Positions 18,369 through 26,834 of a stretch of 64,000 nucleotides of DNA are shown piece by piece. The stretch covers positions 248,001 to 312,000 of the forward strand of contig NZ_JAUQSY010000001.1 in the NCBI RefSeq assembly GCF_030580865.1. The letters are read 5' to 3'. The DNA comes from Hymenobacter aranciens. GTDB taxonomy: Bacteria; Bacteroidota; Bacteroidia; Cytophagales; Hymenobacteraceae. Every line of letters starts with the position of its first letter. Position 1 is the stretch's first letter. The notes under the pieces are model-generated. The model ran no database searches, was not told the DNA's origin, and worked only from the letters and a program-made list of their open reading frames with translations. Both the position numbers and the translations under genes were made by a program.

Positions 18369-20417
18369 ATGACTATCAATCCCACCCTCCGCAACTACCT
18401 GCTGGCTGCCAGCTTGCTGGCCGCCGGCACCGCCCAGGCCCAGAACGCTGCCCCCGGCACCATCACCGTGCAGGTGAACAAGCCCGGCGCGGCCGTGCCC
18501 AAAAACCTCTACGGCCTCTTTTTCGAGGACATCAACTTTGCCGCCGACGGCGGGCTGTATCCGGAGCTGGTGAAAAACAAGTCGTTTGAAACCGACGACC
18601 ATTTGATTGGCTGGAAGGCCATCAAGGGCGCGGCGGGGCTGTCGACTTATACTATTTCCACCCAGAACCCCATCAGCGCTACCAACAACCACTTCCTGCG
18701 CCTGACGGTCGCCACGGCCGGGCCGGATGCGGGCTTCGTGAACGAAGGTTTCCGCGGCATGGGCGTGAAGGCTGGGGCCGAGTACACGCTCTCGCTGTGG
18801 GCGCGACGCGGGCCCGGCAGCATCGGCAGCCTCACGGTGAGTTTGCAGGATGAGAAGGGCCAGCCGCTGGCGCAGACCAAGTTCAGCGGACTGACCGGGG
18901 AGTGGAAGAAGTACACTGCCGTGCTCAAAGCCAGCGCCACCGCCCTCAAGGGCAGCCTGCAAATCAACGTAGACGGCACCGGCACGGCGGATATCGACGT
19001 GGTGTCGCTCTTCCCCAAGGACACCTGGATGAAGCGCGAGAACGGCATGCGCCCCGACCTCGTGCAGCTGCTCAAGGACATGAAGCCGGGCTTCCTACGC
19101 TTCCCCGGCGGCTGCATCGTGGAGGGCATCACGCTGGATAACCGCTACCAGTGGAAGAAATCCATTGGCGACGTGGCAGCGCGGGAGCCGATGATAAACC
19201 GTTGGAACAAGGAATTCAAGCACCGCTACACGCCCGACTACTACCAGTCGTTCGGGCTGGGGTTCTTCGAGTATTTCCAGCTCTCGGAGGACATTGGCGC
19301 CGAGCCGCTGCCCATCCTCAACGTGGGCATGGCCTGCCAGTTCAACTCCTCGGAGCTGGCGCCGGTGAGCAGCGCGGCCGGCAAGGGGCCCAGCGCCTCG
19401 GAGCCGCACGACCACGCTACCGACGACCCGACGCTGGAAACCTTCATCCAAGACGCGCTCGACCTCGTGGAGTTTGCCAACGGGCCCGTGAGCAGCCCCT
19501 GGGGCGCCAAGCGCGCCGCCATGGGCCACCCGGCGCCGTTCAACCTCAAGATGATTGGCATCGGCAACGAGCAGTGGGGGCCGCAGTACCTGGAGCGCTA
19601 CGAGCCGTTCGCCAAGGCGCTCAAGGCGAAGTATCCGAAGATGGAAATCGTGAGCAGCGCCGGCCCTTCGCCCGACGGCGAGCTGTTTGACAAGGCCAGC
19701 AAGCGCCTGCGCGAGCTCAATGCCGAGTACATCGACGAGCACTACTACGCCAAGCCCGAGTGGTTCCGGCAGAACGTGGGGCGCTACGACAACTACCCGC
19801 GCACCGGCTCCAAGATTTTCGCCGGCGAGTACGCGGCGCAGAGCGTGGCCATCGGCAGCACCGAGAACAAGAACAGCTGGGACTGCGCCATTTCCGAAGC
19901 GGCATTTATGACTGGTTTGGAGCGCAACGCCGACGTGGTGAGCATGGCCAGCTACGCTCCGCTCTTCGCCCACGTCGATGCCTGGCAGTGGGTGCCGGAT
20001 ATGATTTGGTTTGATAACCTCAAATCGTACGGCACGCCCAACTACTACGTGCAGAAGATGTACAGCACCAACCGCGGCACTACCATGCTGCCCGTGCAGC
20101 TGCCCGGCAACGCCAAGAACGGCACCGACAACCTCTTCGCCACCGCCGTGGCTGATGGCAGCGACATCGTGGTGAAGCTGGTGAACTACTCGCCCACCTC
20201 CCGCCCGGTGAAGGTAAACCTGGCCGGCGCCAAGGGCCTCGGCAAAACCGGCAAAGCCACCACCATGAGCAGTCCCGACCTGCAAACCGTGAACTCGCTG
20301 ACCGAGCCCATGAAGCTGGTGCCGCAGGAATCGACTTTTGCGGTGAATGGTACTCAGGTGAGCTATACGCTGGCGCCGAACTCGTTCACGGTACTGCGGG
20401 TGGCGGGGAAGAAGTAG
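18369..20417 (+). CDS. GH51 alpha-L-arabinofuranosidase with CBM4/9-like insert
   Basis: The product has 682 residues from the ATG at 18369, with a signal peptide ending in GTAQAQ. GH51 enzymes release terminal alpha-L-arabinofuranose with retention. Visible landmarks are the N-terminal NLYGLFFEDINFAADGGLYPEL, a carbohydrate-binding-like beta-sandwich (about 75-215), then FLRFPGGC. The acid/base is Glu401 in IGNEQWG, DEHYY follows, and the nucleophile is Glu487 in FAGEYAAQ. The C-terminal beta domain ends in PNSFTVLRVAGKK. The predicted site is the periplasm, because the signal peptide lacks a lipobox. It starts 45 bp after the symporter gene. Confidence 0.94.
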   Translation: MTINPTLRNYLLAASLLAAGTAQAQNAAPGTITVQVNKPGAAVPKNLYGLFFEDINFAADGGLYPELVKNKSFETDDHLIGWKAIKGAAGLSTYTISTQNPISATNNHFLRLTVATAGPDAGFVNEGFRGMGVKAGAEYTLSLWARRGPGSIGSLTVSLQDEKGQPLAQTKFSGLTGEWKKYTAVLKASATALKGSLQINVDGTGTADIDVVSLFPKDTWMKRENGMRPDLVQLLKDMKPGFLRFPGGCIVEGITLDNRYQWKKSIGDVAAREPMINRWNKEFKHRYTPDYYQSFGLGFFEYFQLSEDIGAEPLPILNVGMACQFNSSELAPVSSAAGKGPSASEPHDHATDDPTLETFIQDALDLVEFANGPVSSPWGAKRAAMGHPAPFNLKMIGIGNEQWGPQYLERYEPFAKALKAKYPKMEIVSSAGPSPDGELFDKASKRLRELNAEYIDEHYYAKPEWFRQNVGRYDNYPRTGSKIFAGEYAAQSVAIGSTENKNSWDCAISEAAFMTGLERNADVVSMASYAPLFAHVDAWQWVPDMIWFDNLKSYGTPNYYVQKMYSTNRGTTMLPVQLPGNAKNGTDNLFATAVADGSDIVVKLVNYSPTSRPVKVNLAGAKGLGKTGKATTMSSPDLQTVNSLTEPMKLVPQESTFAVNGTQVSYTLAPNSFTVLRVAGKK

Positions 20418-20434
20418 AACTTAAGGAAACAGGT

Positions 20435-20522
20435 TGTCATGCTGAACGCAGTGAAGCATCCTCTCACGTCTGCACGGAATCGTTGGGGCGGGAGAGGATG
20501 CTTCACTGCGTTCAGCATGACA
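20435..20522. repeat. Palindromic element, MLNAVKH family, copy 2
   Basis: TGTCATGCTGAACGCAGTGA... and its complement form about 30-bp arms over an 88-bp element between the GH51 and GH27 genes. The GH27 frame runs open into the repeat, creating a false start at 20439 (MLNAVKH...). Confidence 0.9.
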
Positions 20523-20546
20523 GACGTTTTACATAGCTACCACCTT

Positions 20547-22400
20547 ATGAAGGCCATCCCTTACCTGCTGGCTGGTGTGGCGCTGGCTTTCACTATCCCC
20601 GCCCCCGCGCAAAAGGCCACGTCCGCCCCCGACTTCCACGCCTGGGCTGCCACGCCGCCCATGGGCTGGAACAGCTGGGACTGCTACGGCCCCACCGTGA
20701 CCGAGGCTGAGGTGAAGGCCAACGCCGACTACATATCCACTAATCTGAAAGCCTTCGGCTGGGAGTACGTGGTGGTGGATATCCGCTGGTACGTGGGCAA
20801 CGACACGGCGCACGGCTACAATGAGAAAGACCCGGCGTTCAGCATCGATACCTACGGCCGCTTCGTGCCCGCCGTGAACCGCTTTCCCTCCGCCGCGAAT
20901 GGCGCGGGCTTCAAGCCGCTGGCTGATTACCTGCACGCGAAGGGGCTGAAGTTCGGCATTCACATCATGCGCGGCGTGCCGGTGGTGGCGGTGGAGCGCA
21001 AACTGCCGGTGCTGGGTACGAAGGTGACGGCTGCCGATATTTATAGCAAGGAAGGGCAGGCCGGGTGGCTGCACGATATGTACACGGTGGTGGCGGGCCG
21101 GCCCGGGGCGCAGGAGTATTACAACTCGCTGTTCAAGCTTTACGCCGGGTGGGGGCTGGACTTCGTGAAGGTCGACGACCTCTCCGAGCCCTACCACAAG
21201 CCGGAGGTGGAGATGATTCGCCGCGCCATCTACCTATCGGGGCGGAGGATTGTACTCAGCACCTCACCCGGCGAAACTCCCATTGCCGAGGCCGGGCACG
21301 TAGCGGCCCACGCCAACATGTGGCGCACCGTGGGCGACTTCTGGGACAGCTGGGAGCAGCTCAAGGAGCACTTTGCCGTGTGCGCGCGCTGGGCGCCGCA
21401 CATCGCGCCCGGGGCCTGGCCCGATGCGGATATGCTGCCGCTGGGCCGCCTGAGTATTCGGGCGGAGCGGGGGGACGACCGGATGACGCGCTTTACCCGC
21501 GACGAGCAGTACACGCTGATGACCTTGTGGAGCATCTTCCGCTCGCCGCTGATGTTCGGCGGGGACTTGCCCAGCAACGACGCCTTTACGCTCTCGCTGC
21601 TGACCAACCGGCGGGTGCTGGCCCTGCACCAGAGCAGCACCCGCAACCGCCAGCTCTTCCGCCACGACGACCTCGTGGCCTGGACGGCCGACGACCCCGC
21701 CACCGGCGACAAGTACCTCGCCCTCTTCAACGCCCAGGACCAGGAGCTGGCCCCGGCCGAAGCCGCCGCCGGGCGCAGCCCGCTCGTGACGCGCCAGCAG
21801 CCCCACGCCACTATCACCGCCGACATTACCGGCGCCACCAGGCTTTACCTCAACGTGCGCGATGCCGGTGACGGCATTGCCTGGGACCACGCCGACTGGC
21901 TCAGCCCCACCCTCAGCAACGGTAGCCGGACGCTGCCGCTTTCCTCGCTGCCCTGGCGGGCGGCCACGGCGGGCTGGGGGCAGGCGCAGGCGAATAAAAG
22001 CGCCTCGGGTGGGCCGCTAAGCGTGGCGGGGCAGACCTACATCGCCGGCATCGGCACGCATGCCAACTCCATGATTGAGTACGACCTGCCGGCGGGCTAC
22101 ACCCGCTTTACGAGCGGGGTGGGGCTGGATGTGGCGGGCGCCGTGCAGAACACCGGCGGCACCGTGCAGTTCCTCGCCTTTACCAGCAACCCCTACCGGC
22201 CCGCGCCGGCCGACTCGGTGCGGGTGCCGGTGGCGCTGGCGACGCTGGGGCTGCCCGCCGGGGCCCGCGTGCAGGATGTGTGGACGGGCCAGCCCCTCGG
22301 CACGGTGGCCGGCGAGTTTGCGCCCTACGTGCGGCGGCACGGCGCGAAGCTGTACCGCCTTACTGCGCCGGCTGCGGCCGGCGCCAAGCCTAAGAACTAA
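20547..22400 (+). CDS. GH27 glycosidase with NPCBM domain, possibly beta-L-arabinopyranosidase
   Basis: The product has 617 residues. I chose ATG 20547, which begins a clear signal peptide (ending PAPAQK); the frame extends upstream only through a palindromic repeat. The GH27 barrel starts TPPMGWNSWDCYG and carries the nucleophile Asp210 in VKVDD and the likely acid/base Asp264 in WRTVGDFW. Alpha-galactosidases have two adjacent Asp in the sugar-binding loop; here they are Asp78-Ile79. As I recall, a Geobacillus beta-L-arabinopyranosidase has Ile at this position, where galactose's C6 hydroxyl would be held. With the arabinose genes around, an arabinopyranosidase is plausible. The C-terminal half has an NPCBM-like segment (about 475-560, GIGTHANSMIEYDLP). 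The gene abuts the next GH43 gene. Confidence 0.87.
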   Translation: MKAIPYLLAGVALAFTIPAPAQKATSAPDFHAWAATPPMGWNSWDCYGPTVTEAEVKANADYISTNLKAFGWEYVVVDIRWYVGNDTAHGYNEKDPAFSIDTYGRFVPAVNRFPSAANGAGFKPLADYLHAKGLKFGIHIMRGVPVVAVERKLPVLGTKVTAADIYSKEGQAGWLHDMYTVVAGRPGAQEYYNSLFKLYAGWGLDFVKVDDLSEPYHKPEVEMIRRAIYLSGRRIVLSTSPGETPIAEAGHVAAHANMWRTVGDFWDSWEQLKEHFAVCARWAPHIAPGAWPDADMLPLGRLSIRAERGDDRMTRFTRDEQYTLMTLWSIFRSPLMFGGDLPSNDAFTLSLLTNRRVLALHQSSTRNRQLFRHDDLVAWTADDPATGDKYLALFNAQDQELAPAEAAAGRSPLVTRQQPHATITADITGATRLYLNVRDAGDGIAWDHADWLSPTLSNGSRTLPLSSLPWRAATAGWGQAQANKSASGGPLSVAGQTYIAGIGTHANSMIEYDLPAGYTRFTSGVGLDVAGAVQNTGGTVQFLAFTSNPYRPAPADSVRVPVALATLGLPAGARVQDVWTGQPLGTVAGEFAPYVRRHGAKLYRLTAPAAAGAKPKN

Positions 22401-23393
22401 ATGAAGACAACCTCCCTGCTACTGGGCGTGAGCCTGCTGGCCGCCGCCTGCCAGAAAGACAAGCCCGCGCCCTTCGTGCCGCCCGTCGTCGTGCCGGTGA
22501 CGTACCACAATCCGAGCATCACCAACAAGTTTGTGGGCGACCCGGCGGCCCTGGTGAGCAACGGCACCGTGTATTTGTATGGCGGGCACGACGAGGCGGC
22601 CGTGGGCCAGCAGGCTTACGTGATGAACGAGTGGCTCTGCTACTCCTCCACCGATATGGTGACCTGGGCCGAGCACCCCGTGCCCCTGCGCGTGACGGAC
22701 TTCAGCTGGGCGCGGGCCGATGCCTGGGCCTCGCAGGTGGTGGAGCGCAACGGCAAGTTTTACTGGTACGCCACCGTGGACCACCGCACGGTGCCCGGCA
22801 AGGCCATCGGCGTGGCGGTGAGTAACAGCCCGACCGGCCCCTTCGTGGATGCGCGCGGCACGGCCCTCGTGACCAACGCCATGACCACCGACGTAAGCAG
22901 CTTCTTCGACGACATCGACCCCACGGTGTTTATCGATGACGACGGGCAGACCTACCTCTACTGGGGCAACACCGGCTGCTACTACGCCCGGCTCAAGGCC
23001 AACATGACCGAGCTCGACGGCCCCATTCATAACGTGACGGCCGACCTGGTGGCCTACACCGAGGCGCCCTGGCTGCACAAGCGCGGCGATTGGTATTACC
23101 TGAGCTACGCCAGTGAGTTTCCGGAGAAAATAGCCTACGCCATGAGCCGCAGCCCCGCCGGGCCGTGGCAGTATAAGGGTGTGCTGAACGAGCTGGCCGA
23201 CAACTGCAACACCAACCACCAGGCCATTATCGACTACAAGGGCAAGAGCTACTTCATCTACCACAACGGCCTCGGCCGGCCCGATGGCGGCAGTTACCGC
23301 CGCGCCGTGAACATTGATTATCTCAACTACAACGCCGACGGCACCCTGCAAAAGGTTATTATGACCAGCAAGGGGGTGGACGCGGCCCTCTAA
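22401..23393 (+). CDS. GH43 glycosidase, lipoprotein
   Basis: This 330-residue protein starts immediately after the GH27 stop. The lipoprotein signal ends in LLAAAC with Cys at about residue 17. The single GH43 propeller shows the base Asp in VGDPAALV, the middle Asp in DDIDPTVF and the acid Glu in YTEAPWLH. GH43 members of this type (YLYGGHDEA..., NEWLCYSSTDMVTW) act as arabinofuranosidases or beta-xylosidases on short oligosaccharides; which one cannot be told here. It closely resembles the minus-strand gene at 25815, which has a non-lipidated signal peptide, so the two probably arose by duplication and now work at different sites. Confidence 0.86.
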   Translation: MKTTSLLLGVSLLAAACQKDKPAPFVPPVVVPVTYHNPSITNKFVGDPAALVSNGTVYLYGGHDEAAVGQQAYVMNEWLCYSSTDMVTWAEHPVPLRVTDFSWARADAWASQVVERNGKFYWYATVDHRTVPGKAIGVAVSNSPTGPFVDARGTALVTNAMTTDVSSFFDDIDPTVFIDDDGQTYLYWGNTGCYYARLKANMTELDGPIHNVTADLVAYTEAPWLHKRGDWYYLSYASEFPEKIAYAMSRSPAGPWQYKGVLNELADNCNTNHQAIIDYKGKSYFIYHNGLGRPDGGSYRRAVNIDYLNYNADGTLQKVIMTSKGVDAAL

Positions 23394-23402
23394 ATTGTCG
23401 CT

Positions 23403-25448
23403 ATGACCAAGCCCCTGCTTCTCCTCGCCCTGCTCGGCCTCGGTGGTACCCTGCACGCTCAACCCGCCCAGACCGCCGACTACCCCATCCAGGCCGTGCC
23501 CTTCACCAAGGTGAAGCTCACGGATAATTTCTGGCTGCCCCGCCTGCGCATCAATACCGACGTGACCATTCCCGCGTCGTTCCAGCGCTGCGAGAGTACC
23601 AACCGGGTGAAGAACTTCGAGATGGCGGCGGCCCGCAGCGGCAAGTTTGCCACCATCTTTCCGTTTGATGACACCGACATCTACAAGACCATCGAGGGCG
23701 CCGCGTATTCGCTCAGTGTGCAGCCCGATGCGAAGCTCGATGCCTACGTGGATGGCCTCATCAAGAAAGTGGGGGCTGCCCAGGAGCCCGATGGCTACCT
23801 CTACACCGCCCGCACCATCGACCCCGCCCACCCGCACGCCTGGGCCGGCCCCGAGCGCTGGGTGAACGAGCGCGAGATGAGCCACGAACTCTACAACGCC
23901 GGCCACCTCTACGAGGCGGCGGTGGCCCACTACGAGGCCACGGGCAAGAAAACTCTGCTCAACATCGCCCTCAAGAATGCCGACCTCGTGTGCAGTGTGT
24001 TCGGCCCCGGCCGACGCAGCGTGGCCCCGGGCCACGAGATTGTGGAGATGGGCCTGGTGAAACTCTACCGCCTCACCGGCAAGGCGGAGTACCTCCGCAC
24101 CGCCAAATTCTTCATCGACGCCCGCGGGCACTACGCGGGCTACGACGCCAAAAGCCCCGACCCCTTCCGCAACGGCTCCTACTGGCAGGACGACCGGCCC
24201 GTGCTGGAGCAGCGCGAGGCCCAGGGCCACGCCGTGCGCGCCGAATACCTCTACTCGGCGATGGCCGACGTGGCCGCCCTCACCGGCGACCATCAACTGC
24301 TGGCCGCCATCGACACCATCTGGCGTAATATGGTGACCAAAAAGCTCTACCTCACCGGCGGCACCGGGGCCGTGCCGGGCGGCGAGCGGTTCGGGGCCAA
24401 CTACGAGCTGCCCAACGCCACGGCCTACAACGAAACCTGCGCCTCGGTGGCCGACGTGTACTGGCAGCAGCGTATGTTTCAGCTGCACGGCCACGCCAAG
24501 TACATCGACGTGCTCGAAAAGGTGCTCTACAACGGCCTCATCTCCGGCGTGGGGCTCGATGGCCAGTCGTTCTTCTACTCAAATGCCATGCAGGTAAAGG
24601 CCAGCGCCAGCCACCCGCAGACCGAGCCCGCCCGGGCCGGCTGGTTCGAGTGCTCGTGCTGCCCCACCAACCTGGCCCGCCTCATGCCCGCGCTGCCGGG
24701 CTACGTGTATGCCCAAAAGGAGCGCGACGTATTCGTGAACCTCTTCGTGAGCGGCACCAGCGAGTTTACCCTCAACAAGAAGCTCCTCCGCATCACCCAG
24801 CAGAACAACTACCCCTGGGACGGGGAGCTGCAATTCACCGTGAGCCCCGCCAGCGCCACCGCCTTCAACCTGCTCGTGCGTATTCCGGGCTGGGCCCGCA
24901 ACGAGGCGGTGCCCTCCAGCCTCTATAGCTTTGCCCAGCCTGCCACCCAGGCCGTCAGCATCAGGGTGAATGGCCGGCCCGTGGCCTACACCCTGCGCGA
25001 CGGCTACGCCGTGCTGGCCCGCACCTGGCGCAAGAACGACGTGGTAGCCGTCAGCCTGCCCATGGAGGTGCGCCGCGTGGTGGCCCACCCGCTGGTGAAG
25101 GACGACCAGGGCAAGGTGGCTTTGCAGCGCGGCCCGGTTATCTTCTGCGCCGAGTGGCCCGACAACCACGGCCTCACCAGCAACCTGCTGCTGCCCGCCG
25201 CCACGCCGCTCACGGCCACCTACCAGCCCGCGCTGCTGGGCGGGGTGATGACCCTCACCGCCACCGTGCCCGCCGTGCTGGTAGAGCCTGCCGCCGTGCG
25301 CACCGTGCCCCAAACCTTCACCGCCATCCCATACTACGCTTGGGCCAACCGCGGCAAGGGCGAGATGACGGTCTGGCTGCCGGAGAAGCTAACCGCCGTG
25401 GACCTGCTCAGCCAGCCCCCGGCCGTGGAGGCCACTCTTGCCAAATAG
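23403..25448 (+). CDS. GH127 beta-L-arabinofuranosidase
   Basis: This 681-residue protein has a signal peptide ending in TLHAQP. GH127 enzymes cleave beta-L-arabinofuranose from plant glycans such as arabino-oligosaccharides on extensin-type glycoproteins, using a zinc-bound cysteine nucleophile. The N-terminal VKLTDNFWLPRL and the catalytic alpha/alpha barrel are recognisable. The four zinc-site residues are all visible: Glu344 and Cys346 in YNETCASVAD, and Cys419 and Cys420 in FECSCCPTNL. Cys419 would be the nucleophile. It starts 9 bp after the GH43 gene and is the last gene of the plus-strand block. Its presence widens the predicted diet beyond alpha-linked arabinan. Confidence 0.93.
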   Translation: MTKPLLLLALLGLGGTLHAQPAQTADYPIQAVPFTKVKLTDNFWLPRLRINTDVTIPASFQRCESTNRVKNFEMAAARSGKFATIFPFDDTDIYKTIEGAAYSLSVQPDAKLDAYVDGLIKKVGAAQEPDGYLYTARTIDPAHPHAWAGPERWVNEREMSHELYNAGHLYEAAVAHYEATGKKTLLNIALKNADLVCSVFGPGRRSVAPGHEIVEMGLVKLYRLTGKAEYLRTAKFFIDARGHYAGYDAKSPDPFRNGSYWQDDRPVLEQREAQGHAVRAEYLYSAMADVAALTGDHQLLAAIDTIWRNMVTKKLYLTGGTGAVPGGERFGANYELPNATAYNETCASVADVYWQQRMFQLHGHAKYIDVLEKVLYNGLISGVGLDGQSFFYSNAMQVKASASHPQTEPARAGWFECSCCPTNLARLMPALPGYVYAQKERDVFVNLFVSGTSEFTLNKKLLRITQQNNYPWDGELQFTVSPASATAFNLLVRIPGWARNEAVPSSLYSFAQPATQAVSIRVNGRPVAYTLRDGYAVLARTWRKNDVVAVSLPMEVRRVVAHPLVKDDQGKVALQRGPVIFCAEWPDNHGLTSNLLLPAATPLTATYQPALLGGVMTLTATVPAVLVEPAAVRTVPQTFTAIPYYAWANRGKGEMTVWLPEKLTAVDLLSQPPAVEATLAK

Positions 25449-25556
25449 CGCCACCGCCGCCACGGGCAATTGAAAAGACCTGGCGGCTGATTCGGACGGC
25501 ATTCCAGCCTCTTGGCAAGTAATGCTACTATTCAGCAATGTCTTGCTGCTAATTTC

Positions 25557-25724
25557 GGGAGCTTCCCCAGCACTGCCGGCAACTTCCCCGGCGCTGTCGG
25601 GAACTTCCCCGGCGCCGCCGGGAACTTCCCCAGAGTGGCCGGGAGCTTCCCCAGCGCCGCCGGGAACTTCCCCAGCGCCGCCGGGAGCTTTCCCGGCGCT
25701 GCCGGGAGCTTTCGCAACTGCAGG
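25557..25724. repeat. Tandem array of eight 21-bp units
   Basis: Seven full units and one diverged unit follow the pattern GGGAACTTCCCCGGCGCCGCC with no spacer. Most units contain a near-palindrome GGGAA-C-TTCCC or its G variant. The array lies between the convergent GH127 and GH43 genes. All three frames of one strand stay open because the unit is 7 codons, but the resulting Pro/Gly/Ala peptide has no start context or family, so I treat it as non-coding. Confidence 0.9.
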
Positions 25725-25748
25725 GGTATTAAAGCTGCTTATACAAAA

Positions 25749-25796
25749 AAAATCCTCGTTCGCATCGCCCTAAGGGGTGAGACGAACGAGGATTTT
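25749..25796. terminator. Bidirectional intrinsic terminator
   Basis: AAAATCCTCGTTCG (25749-25762) pairs perfectly with CGAACGAGGATTTT (25783-25796); A-tract and T-tract flank the stem, so it can stop transcription from both sides. It sits between the convergent GH127 gene and the minus-strand GH43 gene. Confidence 0.85.
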
Positions 25797-25814
25797 GCTG
25801 TTATCAGCAGCGTT

Positions 25815-26768
25815 TTACTTGGCCGCCTGCACGCCCTCCGAAGTCATCTGCACGCGCTTGATGGTGCCATCTTTGTTGTAGTAGAGGTAGTCGATGCACA
25901 CCGAGCGGCGGAAGCTACCGCCATCGGTGTTGATGCCGCCGTTGTGGTAAATAAAGTAAGACTTGCCCTTGAAGTCGATAATGGCCTGGTGGTTGGTATT
26001 GGAGTTGCCGGCCAGCTCGTTGAGCAGGCCCTTGTATTCCCAGGGCCCCTCGGGGCTGCGGCTCATGGCGTAGGCCAGTTTTTCGGGGAAGCCGGTGGCG
26101 TAGCTGAGGTAGTACCAGCCCTTGTGCTCGTGCAGCCAGGGCGCCTCGGTGAAGGCGGGCAGGCTGACGTTGTGGATGGGACCGTCGAGCTCGGTCATGT
26201 TGGCTTTCAGCTTGGCGTAGCGGCACACGGTGTTGCCCCAGTAGAGGTAAGCCTGGCCCTTGGCGTCGATGAAAACCGTCGGGTCGATGTCGTCCCAGAA
26301 TATTTTACTCTCGGTCATGTCGTTGGTGACGATGGCCGAGCCCCGGGCATCCTTGAAAGGACCCGTGGGGCTGTCGCTAACCGCCACGCCGATGGCCTTG
26401 CCGGGAATCGTGCCGTGCTCCACGGCCGCGTACCAGTAAAACTTTCCATTGCGCTCCACCACCTGCGAGGCCCAGGCGTCGTCCTTGGCCCAGGCGAAGT
26501 CTTTCACCTTTAGCGGCACGGCGTGCTCGGTCCAGGTCACCATATCCTGCGATGAAAAGCAGAGCCACTCGTGCATCACGTAGCCGTCCTGGCGGGCGGG
26601 AGCCTCGTCGTGGCCCGCGTAGAGGTACACGGTGCCCTTGCTCACCAGCGCCGCCGGGTCGGCGGTGTACTTGTGCTTGATGACGGGGTTGCCGGTGGTT
26701 TGGGCCAGGGCGGGGGCGGCCAGCAGCGCAAGCGCCGGCAGCAGCAAAGAAGCAAAACGGAAGTGCAT
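25815..26768 (-). CDS. GH43 glycosidase, secreted
   Basis: The product has 317 residues from the ATG at 26768; the frame is open to 26834 but that extension lies before the signal peptide. The signal peptide ends in APALAQ without a lipobox. One GH43 propeller carries Asp in TADPAALV, Asp in DDIDPTVF and Glu in FTEAPWLH. It is highly similar to the protein at 22401 (shared YLYAGHDEA, DAWASQVVERNGKFYWYA, ANMTELDGPIHNV). It lies 66 bp downstream of the large GH43-RICIN gene, as the last gene of the minus-strand arabinose block. Predicted exo-acting arabinofuranosidase or xylosidase; the subgroup was not decided. Confidence 0.87.
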   Translation of the reverse strand: MHFRFASLLLPALALLAAPALAQTTGNPVIKHKYTADPAALVSKGTVYLYAGHDEAPARQDGYVMHEWLCFSSQDMVTWTEHAVPLKVKDFAWAKDDAWASQVVERNGKFYWYAAVEHGTIPGKAIGVAVSDSPTGPFKDARGSAIVTNDMTESKIFWDDIDPTVFIDAKGQAYLYWGNTVCRYAKLKANMTELDGPIHNVSLPAFTEAPWLHEHKGWYYLSYATGFPEKLAYAMSRSPEGPWEYKGLLNELAGNSNTNHQAIIDFKGKSYFIYHNGGINTDGGSFRRSVCIDYLYYNKDGTIKRVQMTSEGVQAAK

Positions 26769-26834
26769 ATGCAAAGAGAAGCAAAAAGCCCCGACGACCA
26801 CGCCAACAGCGTGGCCGCCGGGGCGGCGAAACAA

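Noticed and set aside
20439..20546. In-frame extension of the GH27 gene starting MLNAVKH
   Set aside because: It is the translated arm of a palindromic repeat found at three other places, and a proper signal peptide starts at 20547.
25557..25724. CRISPR array
   Set aside because: Units are contiguous 21-bp repeats with no spacers and no cas genes nearby.
25512..26513. Open frame across the 21-bp array into the minus-strand GH43 gene
   Set aside because: The array has a unit of seven codons and so keeps frames open; the remainder is antisense to the GH43 gene.
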